DNA of 46,936 nt, taken from JAWKOK01 sp963765875 (GTDB taxonomy: Bacteria; Chloroflexota; Anaerolineae; Caldilineales; Caldilineaceae). The notes below the pieces were generated by a model. It was not told where the DNA came from. It did no database searches and saw nothing but the letters and a program-made list of their open reading frames with translations. The position numbers and the translations under genes were made by a program. Shown in pieces: positions 36,032-43,835 of the stretch (positions are counted from its first letter, which is position 1; the number at the start of each line of letters is the position of its first letter). The stretch covers positions 1 to 46,936 of the forward strand of contig CAVXYK010000016.1 of NCBI GenBank assembly GCA_963765875.1, written 5' to 3'.

Positions 36032-37214
36032 CTGCACCCAACATCTTCAGTTCATCTTCCCAGACAGTCCGTTGGACCGATACGCCCAGGCGACTGGCCT
36101 GCGCCTGCATCTGGTCGAAATTGGCCTGGGGTGCGCAGACAAAGACCATCACGTTGGTGCCGCGACGATAGGCGTTGTGCAGCGCCCACAGCCCCTCCTC
36201 ATCCAGCTTGGGCGTCACGACCAGCAATGTCGTTCCCCAGGCCAGACTGGTAATTTGACCGGACAGCCAATCGCCCAACGATGTCCCGACCTCATGCATC
36301 TGAATTCGCGCCAGCAGCGCCAGCATGGTCATCAACTGGCCGGCTCCGTGATGAGATGGAATCGCCGCGGCGATCTCCTGGGAAAAGGGGTCGCGCCCGT
36401 TGCAGATGAGGCCAAGCGGTTGGCGCTGCTCAGTCGCGTAGCGCGCCAGTGAGGCGGCCACAACAATGGCCCACTCGCTGTAGCCGACCTCAGCCCGATC
36501 CGGGTAGGCTGTTCGATTCAGGTCGAGCACGATCGACACATTGAGGGCAATCGCCGGCTGAAAGGTCTTGACCAGCAGCGAATCTTCATGGGCGCTGGCC
36601 TTCCAGTGGACGCGGCGCAGGCTATCGCCGGTCATGTAATCGCGCACGCCCGACATGCGCGTCGGATCCTCAAAAAGGCGCTGGTTGCTGGTCAGGGTGC
36701 CGAAGGGAGATCGGCTGGGCAGGCCAAGCTCATGCAGTGGAAGCACACGGGGGTAGACGATTACCGACGTGGTTGTCTTTTCCTCCCATGTGCCTGCGGT
36801 GAAGCCAAAGAGGTCGCCCGTGCGCAGCTTGAGCGGCCCGACCGGGTAGTAGCCGCGCTTTTTACAGTAGTAGGTGTAGTCGAAGTCGCTCTTTGAGCGA
36901 CCACCGATGCTCAAGACGACGCGATAGTTGACCCGATCCTTCAGCTCCAATGGAGCCTGTTCCTGGACATGCAGCCAGGGAATGGGCAGCCAGGTGTGGT
37001 TTTCGAAGCGCAGCCTGGCCTTGATCGTCTCGCCCACAAAAGCGCGCGTTGTCAGATCGCGCTCCACGTTGAGCTTTGCCAGCGTGCGCCGCACCCACCA
37101 ATGGCTGACGATCCAGATGCCGCCTACCACATAGACCAGGAAGTAGACCCAGTCCTGACGCAGGATGACGGCCAAAATTGTGAGGATGATCAGGGACCAG
37201 AAAATTTGGGGCAT
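36024..37214 (-). CDS. DUF58 domain protein
   Basis: This 396-residue protein has two membrane helices near the N-terminus (about residues 7-40), then a beta-rich domain and the DUF58 core, with LRRVHWKASAHEDSLLVKTFQP (residues about 205-226) followed by a von Willebrand A-like fold (VSIVLDLNRTAYP). DUF58 proteins are nearly always paired with MoxR ATPases and probably act in assembly or maturation of surface complexes. The MoxR gene lies immediately upstream, with six bases between them, so the two form one operon. Confidence 0.92.
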   Translation of the reverse strand: MPQIFWSLIILTILAVILRQDWVYFLVYVVGGIWIVSHWWVRRTLAKLNVERDLTTRAFVGETIKARLRFENHTWLPIPWLHVQEQAPLELKDRVNYRVVLSIGGRSKSDFDYTYYCKKRGYYPVGPLKLRTGDLFGFTAGTWEEKTTTSVIVYPRVLPLHELGLPSRSPFGTLTSNQRLFEDPTRMSGVRDYMTGDSLRRVHWKASAHEDSLLVKTFQPAIALNVSIVLDLNRTAYPDRAEVGYSEWAIVVAASLARYATEQRQPLGLICNGRDPFSQEIAAAIPSHHGAGQLMTMLALLARIQMHEVGTSLGDWLSGQITSLAWGTTLLVVTPKLDEEGLWALHNAYRRGTNVMVFVCAPQANFDQMQAQASRLGVSVQRTVWEDELKMLGAEK

Positions 37215-37220
37215 AGAGGA

Positions 37221-38228
37221 TTATTCTTCGATAGTCCCCAAGTCAAGCCGTGTCTGTTCCAATATTTCGGCGACGATGGAGTCGGCCGTGCGCCCGCGCA
37301 GTGCACTGTCGGGCTTGACGATGCAACGATGGGGCAGCGTGATGGGGACCAACGCCTGCACGTCGTCGGGCAGCACGTAGTCTCGGCCCTTGACAGCGGC
37401 CCTGGCCTGCGCACCTCGATAGAGGCCCAGCGAGCCACGCGGGCTGGCGCCCAGCGCCAGCTCTGCATGGTTGCGCGTCGCCTGGGTGAGGGCGACGATG
37501 TAGTCACGGATGCTGTCATCCACATGGATCTGCCAGACCTCTTCGCTCAGGTCTGGTAGTGATACGCCATCGGTCACAGAGGCGAGATCTTCAATCGGGT
37601 GGCGTCCGCCCAGATTGACCAGCATGTTGCCTTCCTGCTCGGCCGTCAGATAGCCCAGATTGATCTTGAAGAGGAAGCGATCCAACTGGGCTTCCGGCAG
37701 CGGGAAGGTGCCTTCGTATTCGATGGGGTTTTGGGTGGCCAGTACCATGAAGGGGCGCAGCAATGTGCGTGTCTCGCCGTCCACCGTAACTTGGCGCTCG
37801 CCCATGGCTTCCAGCAGTGCAGCCTGGGCGCGTGGCGTGGCCCGATTGATCTCATCGGCCAGCAGGATGTTGGTGAAGGCCGGACCAGGCATGAACTGGA
37901 AGGAGCGGGTCTCCTGGTTGAAGACGCTCACGCCGGTGATGTCGCTGGGCAACAGATCGGGTGTACATTGAAGGCGGCGGAAATCGACGCCCAGAGTCAC
38001 GGCCATGGCGCGCGCCAGCATGGTTTTGCCCACGCCGGGCACATCTTCAAGCAGAACATGGCCTTCGCACAACAGCGCGATGATCAGTGTTTCAACAGCC
38101 TCGTTTTTGCCGACAATCACCTTTTCGACATTGGCGGCGATTTCATCGGCAAAACGGCTAATATCTGCAGCGGGCACGGTCCCCCCTTGCGCTATGGTCC
38201 AATTCATCTCAAGATTGTCGTTGTGCAT
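37221..38228 (-). CDS. MoxR-family AAA ATPase
   Basis: This 335-residue AAA+ ATPase has Walker A DVPGVGKT at residues 62-69, Walker B ILLADEINRA (about 122-131), sensor 1 VLATQNPIEYEGTFPLPEAQLDRF and the MoxR C-terminal lid with GASPRGSLGLYRGAQARA. It works as a chaperone-like remodelling factor with the DUF58 partner encoded six bases downstream. An alternative start is M8 (38207). No transglutaminase or membrane VWA gene follows, so this is a minimal MoxR-DUF58 operon. Confidence 0.95.
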   Translation of the reverse strand: MHNDNLEMNWTIAQGGTVPAADISRFADEIAANVEKVIVGKNEAVETLIIALLCEGHVLLEDVPGVGKTMLARAMAVTLGVDFRRLQCTPDLLPSDITGVSVFNQETRSFQFMPGPAFTNILLADEINRATPRAQAALLEAMGERQVTVDGETRTLLRPFMVLATQNPIEYEGTFPLPEAQLDRFLFKINLGYLTAEQEGNMLVNLGGRHPIEDLASVTDGVSLPDLSEEVWQIHVDDSIRDYIVALTQATRNHAELALGASPRGSLGLYRGAQARAAVKGRDYVLPDDVQALVPITLPHRCIVKPDSALRGRTADSIVAEILEQTRLDLGTIEE

Positions 38229-38326
38229 TCTAACCGAAAAGCTATGACTCCGCTAGGAGGACCCGGCTGCATCTGCGACCATTTCCGTTGAGCCTGTGAA
38301 CACTGTCTGAATATGGCCGATTGCCT

Positions 38327-38356
38327 TTGACGATTCGGCGGCCTCTGTGCTATGTT
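38327..38356 (+). promoter_or_regulatory. Promoter of tRNA-Arg
   Basis: TTGACG (38327-38332), 18 bases, TATGTT (38351-38356), with the tRNA beginning 27 bases further on. Confidence 0.55.
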
Positions 38357-38382
38357 TTTCGGTACATTTCGGGCGAAATATC

Positions 38383-38458
38383 GCCCCCTTAGCTCAGAGG
38401 ATAGAGCAACGGTTTCCTAAACCGTGTGTCCCAGGTTCGAGTCCTGGAGGGGGCGCCA
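38383..38458 (+). tRNA. tRNA-Arg (anticodon CCT)
   Basis: The acceptor stem GCCCCCT (38383-38389) pairs with AGGGGGC (38448-38454). The D arm is GCTC...GAGC. The anticodon stem ACGGT/ACCGT encloses loop TTCCTAA, giving anticodon CCT (reads AGG, arginine). The T arm is CCAGG-TTCGAGT-CCTGG. Discriminator G and CCA are encoded (38455-38458). Confidence 0.97.
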
Positions 38459-38523
38459 CACCACTAGATGAGTCACATTTTTGCCGCCTAAGTGGGCGGC
38501 TTTTGTGGTTTTGGGGCAATGCC

Positions 38524-38808
38524 ATGGAACGCGTAGAAGCCGGCCCACTGTCCGACACAACAGCTGAAGCAGATGCCTTGCTTCTGCAACTGCTACGTCA
38601 AACGCCGATCCGGCGCAAGTGGGAATTGATGTCGCAGTTGAATGACATGACCCGCTCGTTGGCGCTGGGCGACCTGAAGCGTCGCGATCCTCATGCCACG
38701 GCAGATGAATTGCGCCGCCTGTTGGCAGACCGATTGCTGGGTGCTGAACTGGCCGAGACGGTCTACGGGGCCAAGCCAACGCTTCAGGAGTCGAGCGATG
38801 TTATCTGA
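38524..38808 (+). CDS. Small helical hypothetical protein
   Basis: This 94-residue soluble protein is predicted all-helical, with no membrane segment. It contains LLQLLRQTPIRRKWELMSQL and a later DELRRLLADRLLGAELAETVYG. Proteins of this type (a short Arg/Leu-rich helical bundle ending -LAxxVYG) often precede a nucleotidyltransferase-like gene in other genomes, as far as I recall. Here the following reading frame begins MLSEAVAVTERV at 38799, overlapping the stop, but then departs from that pattern. The function is unknown. The start at 38524 is chosen because the upstream frame runs back into the tRNA. Confidence 0.6.
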   Translation: MERVEAGPLSDTTAEADALLLQLLRQTPIRRKWELMSQLNDMTRSLALGDLKRRDPHATADELRRLLADRLLGAELAETVYGAKPTLQESSDVI

Positions 38809-38971
38809 AGCTGTTGCCGTAACGGAGCGCGTCGAGCCTAAAACAGAAAGAGTGCAACCGGTAAGAGACCCACATGAACAAAAATCAATGCCCACACAAG
38901 AATCTTCTCCTGCTACCCGCGCCAAAGGATCGGTTGCGCTGTCGCCACTGCGCTCTGACCATCAAGAGTGA
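38799..38971 (+). pseudogene. Possible remnant of a coupled second gene
   Basis: The ATG at 38799 overlaps the preceding stop and opens a 57-codon frame starting MLSEAVAVTERV. The rest is polar, of low complexity, and overlaps the zinc-ribbon gene in another frame. It may be the truncated start of the nucleotidyltransferase usually found here. Support is weak. Confidence 0.3.
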
Positions 38972-39113
38972 TGAATTAAGCAGTCGATACTGCCCGGAAT
39001 GCTATGAGGCAACCGGCTCAAAGCGCTATGATTTTGATGAGGTCGAAGAGCCGATAGACGGCAGCGTTCAATATCGATGCGAAGACTGCGGCATGCTGAT
39101 TCAGCTGAACTGA
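38874..39113 (+). CDS. Small zinc-ribbon protein
   Basis: This 79-residue protein has three paired cysteine motifs: CRHC (residues 23-26), CPEC (40-43) and CEDCGMLI (69-76). These are arranged as zinc ribbons, possibly one complete ribbon plus half of another. Zinc-ribbon proteins of this size commonly bind nucleic acid or act as rubredoxin-like metal proteins. There is no other domain. A ribosome site (AAGAGA) lies nine bases upstream of the ATG. It overlaps the doubtful 38799 frame. Confidence 0.7.
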   Translation: MNKNQCPHKNLLLLPAPKDRLRCRHCALTIKSDELSSRYCPECYEATGSKRYDFDEVEEPIDGSVQYRCEDCGMLIQLN

Positions 39114-39166
39114 AGGCATGGCGAGATCATTCGTTTTCCAGCCGTGATGGTAGACCCGGCTTCGAC

Positions 39167-39238
39167 ACTTCGTCAGGCTCAGTGCACCGCAGGCTCAGCC
39201 TGCGCTTCAGGGTAGCCGTCGCCTGAGCCTGACGAAGT
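39167..39238. repeat. Nested palindromic repeat (CTTCGTCAGGCTCAG type)
   Basis: ACTTCGTCAGGCTCAG (39167-39182) is the exact reverse complement of CTGAGCCTGACGAAGT (39223-39238). Inside lies a second palindrome, GCAGGCT-C-AGCCTGC (39189-39203). It lies downstream of the zinc-ribbon gene and may also act as a terminator, although no T-tract is present. Confidence 0.85.
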
Positions 39239-39334
39239 TTCTAAGGCAAAGGCGGTCGCATCCATGAAAGTCATGTTCTCGTAGAAATTTCTTCTAGAAT
39301 AGACCTCATTTGGTTAGGCGGATAGTCCACAAAT

Positions 39335-40090
39335 ATGACAACCACCCCCTGGCCTGGCGATTGCCAAGCCGCCATTTCGCTCACCTTTGACGACGGCCTA
39401 ACCTCGCAATTGGCCGTTGCCGTTCCCATGCTGGACAGCCACGGCCTGCAAGCCACTTTCTACCCCGTCGCCGGCGGGGACTACCGGCAGACGCTGGCGC
39501 CGTGGCAACTCGTGGCCGAGGCAGGCCACGAGATCGGCAACCACACGGCGCACCATCCCTGCTCGATCAACCACGCCTTCATCCGGCGTGGCGGTCGCCT
39601 GACGCTGGAAGAGATGACCTTGGCCGACATGCAGTCCGAGTTGGAACTGGCTCAGCATCGCCTTGAAGAAATGATTCCTTCATCGACTGCCTGTTCGTTC
39701 GCCTATCCCTGCTATCAGCCCTTTGTGGGGCGCGGCGTAGAGCGTGCGAGCTACGTACCGTTGGTCGCTGAACAGTTCGTCGCCGGTCGTGGCTTCGGCG
39801 AGAGCGCCAATGATCCGGACTGCTGTGATATCGCCTATCTCTGGTCGTGGCCCTGCGAGCGGCTGTCCGGCGCGGCGTTGATCGGCCTGGTCGAGCGAGC
39901 CGCAGCTTCAGGGCGCTGGGCAGTCCTCACCTTTCACGGCATCCATGAAGGCAATCTCTCGATAGCTGAGGAAGATCTGCTTGAACTTTGCGATTTCTTG
40001 ACTGAAAATGGTTCTTGCTTGTGGACAGCGCCGATGGGGACAGTTGCCAAGTCAGTGACTGAATGGCAACGCCAAATCGCACAACTGTGA
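39335..40090 (+). CDS. Polysaccharide deacetylase family protein (NodB-like)
   Basis: This 251-residue protein has the NodB fold. Motif 1 is SLTFDDGL (residues 15-22, catalytic base Asp and metal Asp). Motif 2 is GHEIGNHTAHH (about 66-76, metal histidines). WAVLTFHGIHEG (about 193-204) is motif 5-like. It lacks a signal peptide, so it may be cytoplasmic or act on small amidated sugars. Such enzymes remove acetyl groups from GlcNAc polymers, peptidoglycan or small molecules. The gene is monocistronic, preceded by the palindromic repeat and followed by the putative ncRNA. Confidence 0.87.
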   Translation: MTTTPWPGDCQAAISLTFDDGLTSQLAVAVPMLDSHGLQATFYPVAGGDYRQTLAPWQLVAEAGHEIGNHTAHHPCSINHAFIRRGGRLTLEEMTLADMQSELELAQHRLEEMIPSSTACSFAYPCYQPFVGRGVERASYVPLVAEQFVAGRGFGESANDPDCCDIAYLWSWPCERLSGAALIGLVERAAASGRWAVLTFHGIHEGNLSIAEEDLLELCDFLTENGSCLWTAPMGTVAKSVTEWQRQIAQL

Positions 40091-40133
40091 CCCCGAGTGG
40101 CCGCAACCGGGTTCCAAAACAGCTGTCGTAATG

Positions 40134-40284
40134 TTGACTGTAATATTCGGGGCGTATACTAAAAACGTACCTGGAGATCTGTGAGCTTGTCGCTCCCGGC
40201 GCACATAGCGTGACAAGTGACCGCCAACTTAACCCCGGCAGCACCCCGGTGCTGAAAGGCCCTGCCAGTTGGCAGGGCCTTTTT
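40134..40284 (+). ncRNA. Putative structured small RNA with own promoter and terminator
   Basis: The promoter is TTGACT (40134-40139), 15 bases, TATACT (40155-40160). The transcript would start near 40166. It has a stem CTTGTCGCT (40186-40194) pairing with AGCGTGACAAG (40207-40217, two-base bulge), then a hairpin CAGCACC-CC-GGTGCTG (40239-40254), and then a terminator stem AAAGGCCCTGCCA / TGGCAGGGCCTTT (40255-40282) with TT. The length is about 118 bases. No ORF is present and no plus-strand gene follows. I do not recognise 6S, SRP, RNase P or tmRNA motifs. The 15-base promoter spacing is short of the ideal 17. Confidence 0.55.
40255..40284 (+). terminator. Rho-independent terminator
   Basis: A 12-13 bp GC-rich stem (40255-40267 with 40270-40282) around a very short loop, followed by a T-run. 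It is on the plus strand and ends the ncRNA, or else the deacetylase transcript. Confidence 0.9.
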
Positions 40285-40314
40285 GCTCTGTTCACTCAAT
40301 TTTGTGTGGAACGG

Positions 40315-40584
40315 TTACGCAACCATATCGCGTAACCAGGCTCGATGGATCGTCCATACATCGGCCGCCGGATCCCAGCGCAACTCAAATGTATCGTTGT
40401 CCACAGCTTGCACAAGATAACAGCGCACAGTCCGTCCGTCGACTCGTTCCTCCCACGTGCGGCCCACATCGCCGACGTAGCGGGTGCGGTTGCGCCAGAG
40501 AAAAGACGTCGGTTGCAGCGCCCCGCTGGGCAGAACGCGAATCAAGACATTTACTTCTTCATCAACAATCACTTCTTGGTTCAT
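40315..40584 (-). CDS. Small conserved hypothetical protein (DUF6504-like)
   Basis: This 89-residue protein reads, after a short acidic start (EVIVDEEVNVLIRV), PTSFLWRNRTRYVGDVGRTW and ends FELRWDPAADVWTIHRAWLR. A small beta-rich domain with a Trp-rich R-x-(Y/V)-x-V pattern recalls DUF6504 proteins of actinobacteria and Chloroflexi, whose role is unknown. The frame is open upstream to 40716, but that part lies in the palindromic repeat, so ATG 40584 is preferred. Confidence 0.55.
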   Translation of the reverse strand: MNQEVIVDEEVNVLIRVLPSGALQPTSFLWRNRTRYVGDVGRTWEERVDGRTVRCYLVQAVDNDTFELRWDPAADVWTIHRAWLRDMVA

Positions 40585-40638
40585 AGGTCCGTTCCTGACA
40601 ATCTGAGGCCGCCTGTGGGAAAAGGACTTGCCACAGGT

Positions 40639-40705
40639 GACTCCACTGCAAAAAGCCTTATTCGCCACAGATTTACACAGATAAAAAAAGATAAAACACG
40701 GATGG
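40639..40705. repeat. Truncated palindromic element (left end only), copy D
   Basis: GACTCCACTGCAAAAAGCC (40639) and GCCACAGATTTACACAGATA (40664) match the left half of the element family. The mirrored right end is missing. It lies between the DUF6504-like gene and pncC. Confidence 0.7.
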
Positions 40706-40737
40706 TCTCTCGTCATTCAACAGTCGAGTATTGTACC

Positions 40738-41280
40738 TTAGCGTTTCGAGTGCAAGTAATCTGCGATCATTTGGAGGGCGGCCTTGGCGCTGAGCAGTTT
40801 GTTGCCGGTGCGATCCGAGGGCCAGACGTAGCGCTCGCCACGTTCAATACCGTCAACGGCAGAGAGGTGAATGTACACTGTGCCGGTCGGCTTTTCGGGC
40901 GTGCCTCCGCCGGGGCCGGCCACGCCGGTAACTGAGACGGCAATATCGGCCCCATACAGTTGCAGCGCGCCCTGGGCCATCTGCCGGGCAACCTCCTTGC
41001 TCACAGCGCCCACCGTCATCAGTGTCTCATGGTCAACACCGAGCACGCGTTCCTTGGCATCGTAACTATAGACAATGGCCCCGCCGTCAAAGTAGTCTGA
41101 ACTGCCGGCGTTCTCTGTGATCAGGTGGCCAATGAGGCCGCCGGTACAGCTTTCCGCGGTTGCACAGATCAGGTTGGCGGCGCGTAGTTTCGCACCGATT
41201 TCGCCGGCCAGAATCACGAGGTCGCCGGCTGTAGGCACTTCTGAACCGGCCTGACCGCTGACATTCGTCTTTTCTTGCAT
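40738..41280 (-). CDS. pncC: CinA-family nicotinamide-nucleotide amidohydrolase
   Basis: This 180-residue stand-alone CinA C-terminal domain (PncC) deamidates NMN to NaMN in pyridine nucleotide recycling. Diagnostic motifs are CATAESCTGGLIGHLIT (S44 region), YFDGGAIVYSYDAKERVLGV, VGAVSKEVARQMAQGA and VSVTGVAGPGGGTPEKPTGTVYIHL. The length is normal. It lies 27 bases downstream of the THUMP-like methyltransferase gene on the same strand, so they are probably cotranscribed. Confidence 0.95.
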   Translation of the reverse strand: MQEKTNVSGQAGSEVPTAGDLVILAGEIGAKLRAANLICATAESCTGGLIGHLITENAGSSDYFDGGAIVYSYDAKERVLGVDHETLMTVGAVSKEVARQMAQGALQLYGADIAVSVTGVAGPGGGTPEKPTGTVYIHLSAVDGIERGERYVWPSDRTGNKLLSAKAALQMIADYLHSKR

Positions 41281-41307
41281 ATCCTTCTCACCCCATTCGC
41301 ACTGTTT

Positions 41308-42624
41308 TCAGTGCACACCAAGCGTTGGCCGTTCAGCCAGAATCATAATGTGGGATTGACCATAGCGCATGATCAGCAATACCGCCTTGCGTCCTCCTTC
41401 TGTTAGCTTTAAGCGTTTGCGAATCTGCTCAGGTTCCATGGGAAAGCCGCGCTTCTTGAGTTCAATTTCCCCCACGCCCAGGGCTTGCAGCCGTCGATTC
41501 AACTGCTTGAGGCTAAACGGATGGACCTCCAGCAGGCGAAAGGACTGTGTGAGCGGGTGCTTGCGCAGGGTGGCCGAAAGCAGGTAGGCAATGTGGGGAT
41601 CGATCAGCTGTGCATCCAATTGGCGACAGAGTTCGGGGAATGCCCCAGCGCGGATGACGGCCGGATGCGGCTCATAGAGGATCTTGCCGGCCGTCAGTTC
41701 GGTCAGCGGCAGTTGTGCGGGCGGTGATTCAGAGTTCGGCTGATCCAGCGGCCCTGTATGGATCTTGTTTCCGGCGATCTCTTGGCCACTGACTTCCTCG
41801 GCTACGATCTTATGCCAGACGCCCTCTTCGTGGATAGTGGCCCACCGTCGATGAATGGCCAGGGGGCCAAACCATAGTACAGCCTCCTTACATGCGCCTG
41901 CGTGGCCGGTGAACTCCACGCCGCAATCGTCCGGAAGTTCATCATCGCTCACGCCGGGCATCACTTTGATGCCCAACGCAGGTACACGTACCTGGAGCGT
42001 CGTCAAGATCGCCAGCGACGGTTCCATCTCATGCAGTGAAAAGACCCGCCGTCGCGGCCCTCCGCCGCTCTTGCCGATCCGGCGCGACGGATCGGCAAAG
42101 GCGCCGACAGCCTCAGGCAGTCGATCATTGGCCAGTTCGATGGTCCAGTCAGCCAACCGCACCTGAACGCGATGGGATAGGCCCAGCGCTGCGGCATTGG
42201 CTATCGCCAGACGCGCCCGAACCGGGTCGCTTTCATAGCCGACGACTGGTCTGTACTGCGCCATGGCCAGCATGTCGCCGCCGATGCCGCACCCTAGATC
42301 AAGCAGCGGACCGGGCGGCAGGTTGGCATGCAACCAGGCTGCACGCCGGTCGGCGATCTCCCAGGCGGTCGCCTGTTCCAGCGCCTCTGCAACAAAAAAG
42401 AGCCGCTCTGCGTTAGGGAACTTAGCGTTGGCACGTAGACGAAGCTGGGCCAGGGCCACCAGCGCGCCCGCCTCCTCACCGGTCATTTCTCTGCGTAGCT
42501 TTGTCAGCGTGGAGAGAACACGGTCAGCACGCAGATCATCCGGCCGCAACTCAGCCAGAATGGGCCGCACGGATGATGACGTGATAAATTCGATGGTCTG
42601 CTCGTTGATTGCGTTTGCCTGCAT
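41308..42624 (-). CDS. SAM-dependent methyltransferase with THUMP-like domain
   Basis: This 438-residue protein has an N-terminal helical region, then a class I Rossmann methyltransferase core with SAM motif LLDLGCGIGGDM (residues 107-118) and the acidic motif VGYESDPVRARLA. ADPSRR near residue 175 takes the position of the catalytic/substrate loop. The C-terminal third (from about 320, AGKILYEPHPAVIRAGAFPEL, then EIELKKRGFPMEPEQIRKRL) matches the THUMP_like domain. The target is unknown; an RNA base is plausible because THUMP domains bind RNA. The frame is open to 42726, but M at 42624 begins the conserved part. It precedes pncC by 27 bases. Confidence 0.88.
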   Translation of the reverse strand: MQANAINEQTIEFITSSSVRPILAELRPDDLRADRVLSTLTKLRREMTGEEAGALVALAQLRLRANAKFPNAERLFFVAEALEQATAWEIADRRAAWLHANLPPGPLLDLGCGIGGDMLAMAQYRPVVGYESDPVRARLAIANAAALGLSHRVQVRLADWTIELANDRLPEAVGAFADPSRRIGKSGGGPRRRVFSLHEMEPSLAILTTLQVRVPALGIKVMPGVSDDELPDDCGVEFTGHAGACKEAVLWFGPLAIHRRWATIHEEGVWHKIVAEEVSGQEIAGNKIHTGPLDQPNSESPPAQLPLTELTAGKILYEPHPAVIRAGAFPELCRQLDAQLIDPHIAYLLSATLRKHPLTQSFRLLEVHPFSLKQLNRRLQALGVGEIELKKRGFPMEPEQIRKRLKLTEGGRKAVLLIMRYGQSHIMILAERPTLGVH

Positions 42625-42685
42625 GTCTGCATTATACCAATTGATTTTCGTATGCCAACCAACTGCAAGAATTCGATGTTCAGTG

Positions 42686-42691
42686 TATAAT
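42686..42691 (+). promoter_or_regulatory. Candidate -10 box
   Basis: A perfect TATAAT preceded by GTG lies 72 bases before the ATG at 42763. No convincing -35 box is visible. Confidence 0.4.
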
Positions 42692-42762
42692 AGGCAAGGA
42701 TAACATTGACTATTTCGCTGCACCACTGGCGATGATCAGTTTGATTTTTAGGAAGGAGAGCT

Positions 42763-43683
42763 ATGAGCGTTCACCAGGACTCACTGGATATGTCCGGCCC
42801 ATTGGATCCAGCCCCCATTGAAGCGACCCAGACGACTGAAGGGGCCCAAGATGAGATTGTAGACGTTGAAGACGGGTCATTGCGTACGGATTCGCTGGCC
42901 ATGTTTGGTGCGGCGATTGGCGGCGCAGTGCTGGGTATGCTATTGACGTTGCTAATTCTTGCGCTGATCAACGGCGGCACCCTGAATTTCGCCGGCGGCG
43001 TCGAACGCATGGACGCGATGGAGGCCAACATGCAGAGGGTCAACGAGAACGTGGGTGCGGTCAGCACCAACGTGGACATCGTTGCTCAGCAATCGGCGGC
43101 CATCCAGGGCAATCTCGACGAAGTCTCGGCGGTCTTGACCGCTGAAATGGCGACGCAGGCTGACGAAATCGTCGCCATCAATACCGCAATTGGGATCCTG
43201 GACCAGACTCGAACCCAGTTCGATATCTTTGTGGGCGCCATGGCAGAAGCGCTAGTCACCATGGAAGAAGCCGTGGGCGAGACCGCCGACAACGCTGTCG
43301 CCTTCGCAGAAGAAACATCCGCTACGGCTGCACAGGAGTTGCCGGTCCCGATGGTTGCCAACAGCGCCGACGTGCCGGCCCAAAATGTGGTCGTCATCGT
43401 TTTCGCTGATGCCAATGGCGACGGCGCCCTGGATGCTGACGAGACCCGCCTCATGGGCACGACCATCTCACTGCTGAATGCCGATGGTGAGCCTGTCACC
43501 AGTGTGACAGGCACCGATGCAGGTGCACAATTTGAGGCACTGGAGGCAGGGGACTATCAATTAGTCGTTGAAGATGCGCTCGGATACGAGTTGCTAAGCC
43601 AGCCCTCCGCTCTGGTGTCGATCGACGGTGGAGACACCGAAGGGTTTGTTGTCTACATTCCTGCAAGCACTGTCGCTGAATAG
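42763..43683 (+). CDS. Membrane-anchored coiled-coil protein with SdrD/SpaA-like C-terminal domain
   Basis: This 306-residue protein has an acidic N-terminal tail, one membrane helix (about residues 46-70, AMFGAAIGGAVLGMLLTLLI), then a long helical stretch (about 80-190) with heptad character (QRVNENVGAVSTNVDIVAQQ). The C-terminal 110 residues form a beta-sandwich: VVVIVFADANGDGALDADET, with a calcium-loop-like DANGDGxLD, then LLNADGEPVTSVTGTDAGA and LEAGDYQLVV, as in SdrD B or carboxypeptidase-regulatory-like domains. The C-terminal domain is probably extracytoplasmic. A strong GGAAGGAG ribosome site is present. It is not a named family that I recognise; a structural surface role is inferred. 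Confidence 0.7.
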   Translation: MSVHQDSLDMSGPLDPAPIEATQTTEGAQDEIVDVEDGSLRTDSLAMFGAAIGGAVLGMLLTLLILALINGGTLNFAGGVERMDAMEANMQRVNENVGAVSTNVDIVAQQSAAIQGNLDEVSAVLTAEMATQADEIVAINTAIGILDQTRTQFDIFVGAMAEALVTMEEAVGETADNAVAFAEETSATAAQELPVPMVANSADVPAQNVVVIVFADANGDGALDADETRLMGTTISLLNADGEPVTSVTGTDAGAQFEALEAGDYQLVVEDALGYELLSQPSALVSIDGGDTEGFVVYIPASTVAE

Positions 43684-43716
43684 CTCTTTTCGAAAGTGCA
43701 CGATAGGTAAGATTAC

Positions 43717-43756
43717 AAAGAGCGGGCTACACCATTACGGTGCAGCCCGCTCTCTT
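43717..43756. terminator. Terminator between convergent genes
   Basis: AGAGCGGGCT and AGCCCGCTCT pair, with CACC/GGTG continuing the stem after one mismatch. Flanking AAAG and CTTTG give weak tracts on both strands. It serves the 42763 gene and the convergent NusG paralogue. Confidence 0.75.
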
Positions 43757-43835
43757 TGATCACCTGTTCGGCTCAAGTCGATGGCGAAGCCCGCCCCCTA
43801 TTCTGCCGTTACCGCCAGAGCATCCAAGATCTGTG

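Noticed and set aside
40166..40284. Identification of the putative RNA as 6S, SRP or a riboswitch
   Set aside because: No SRP tetraloop/GGAAG-type motif, no 6S-like central bubble, and no downstream gene on the same strand.
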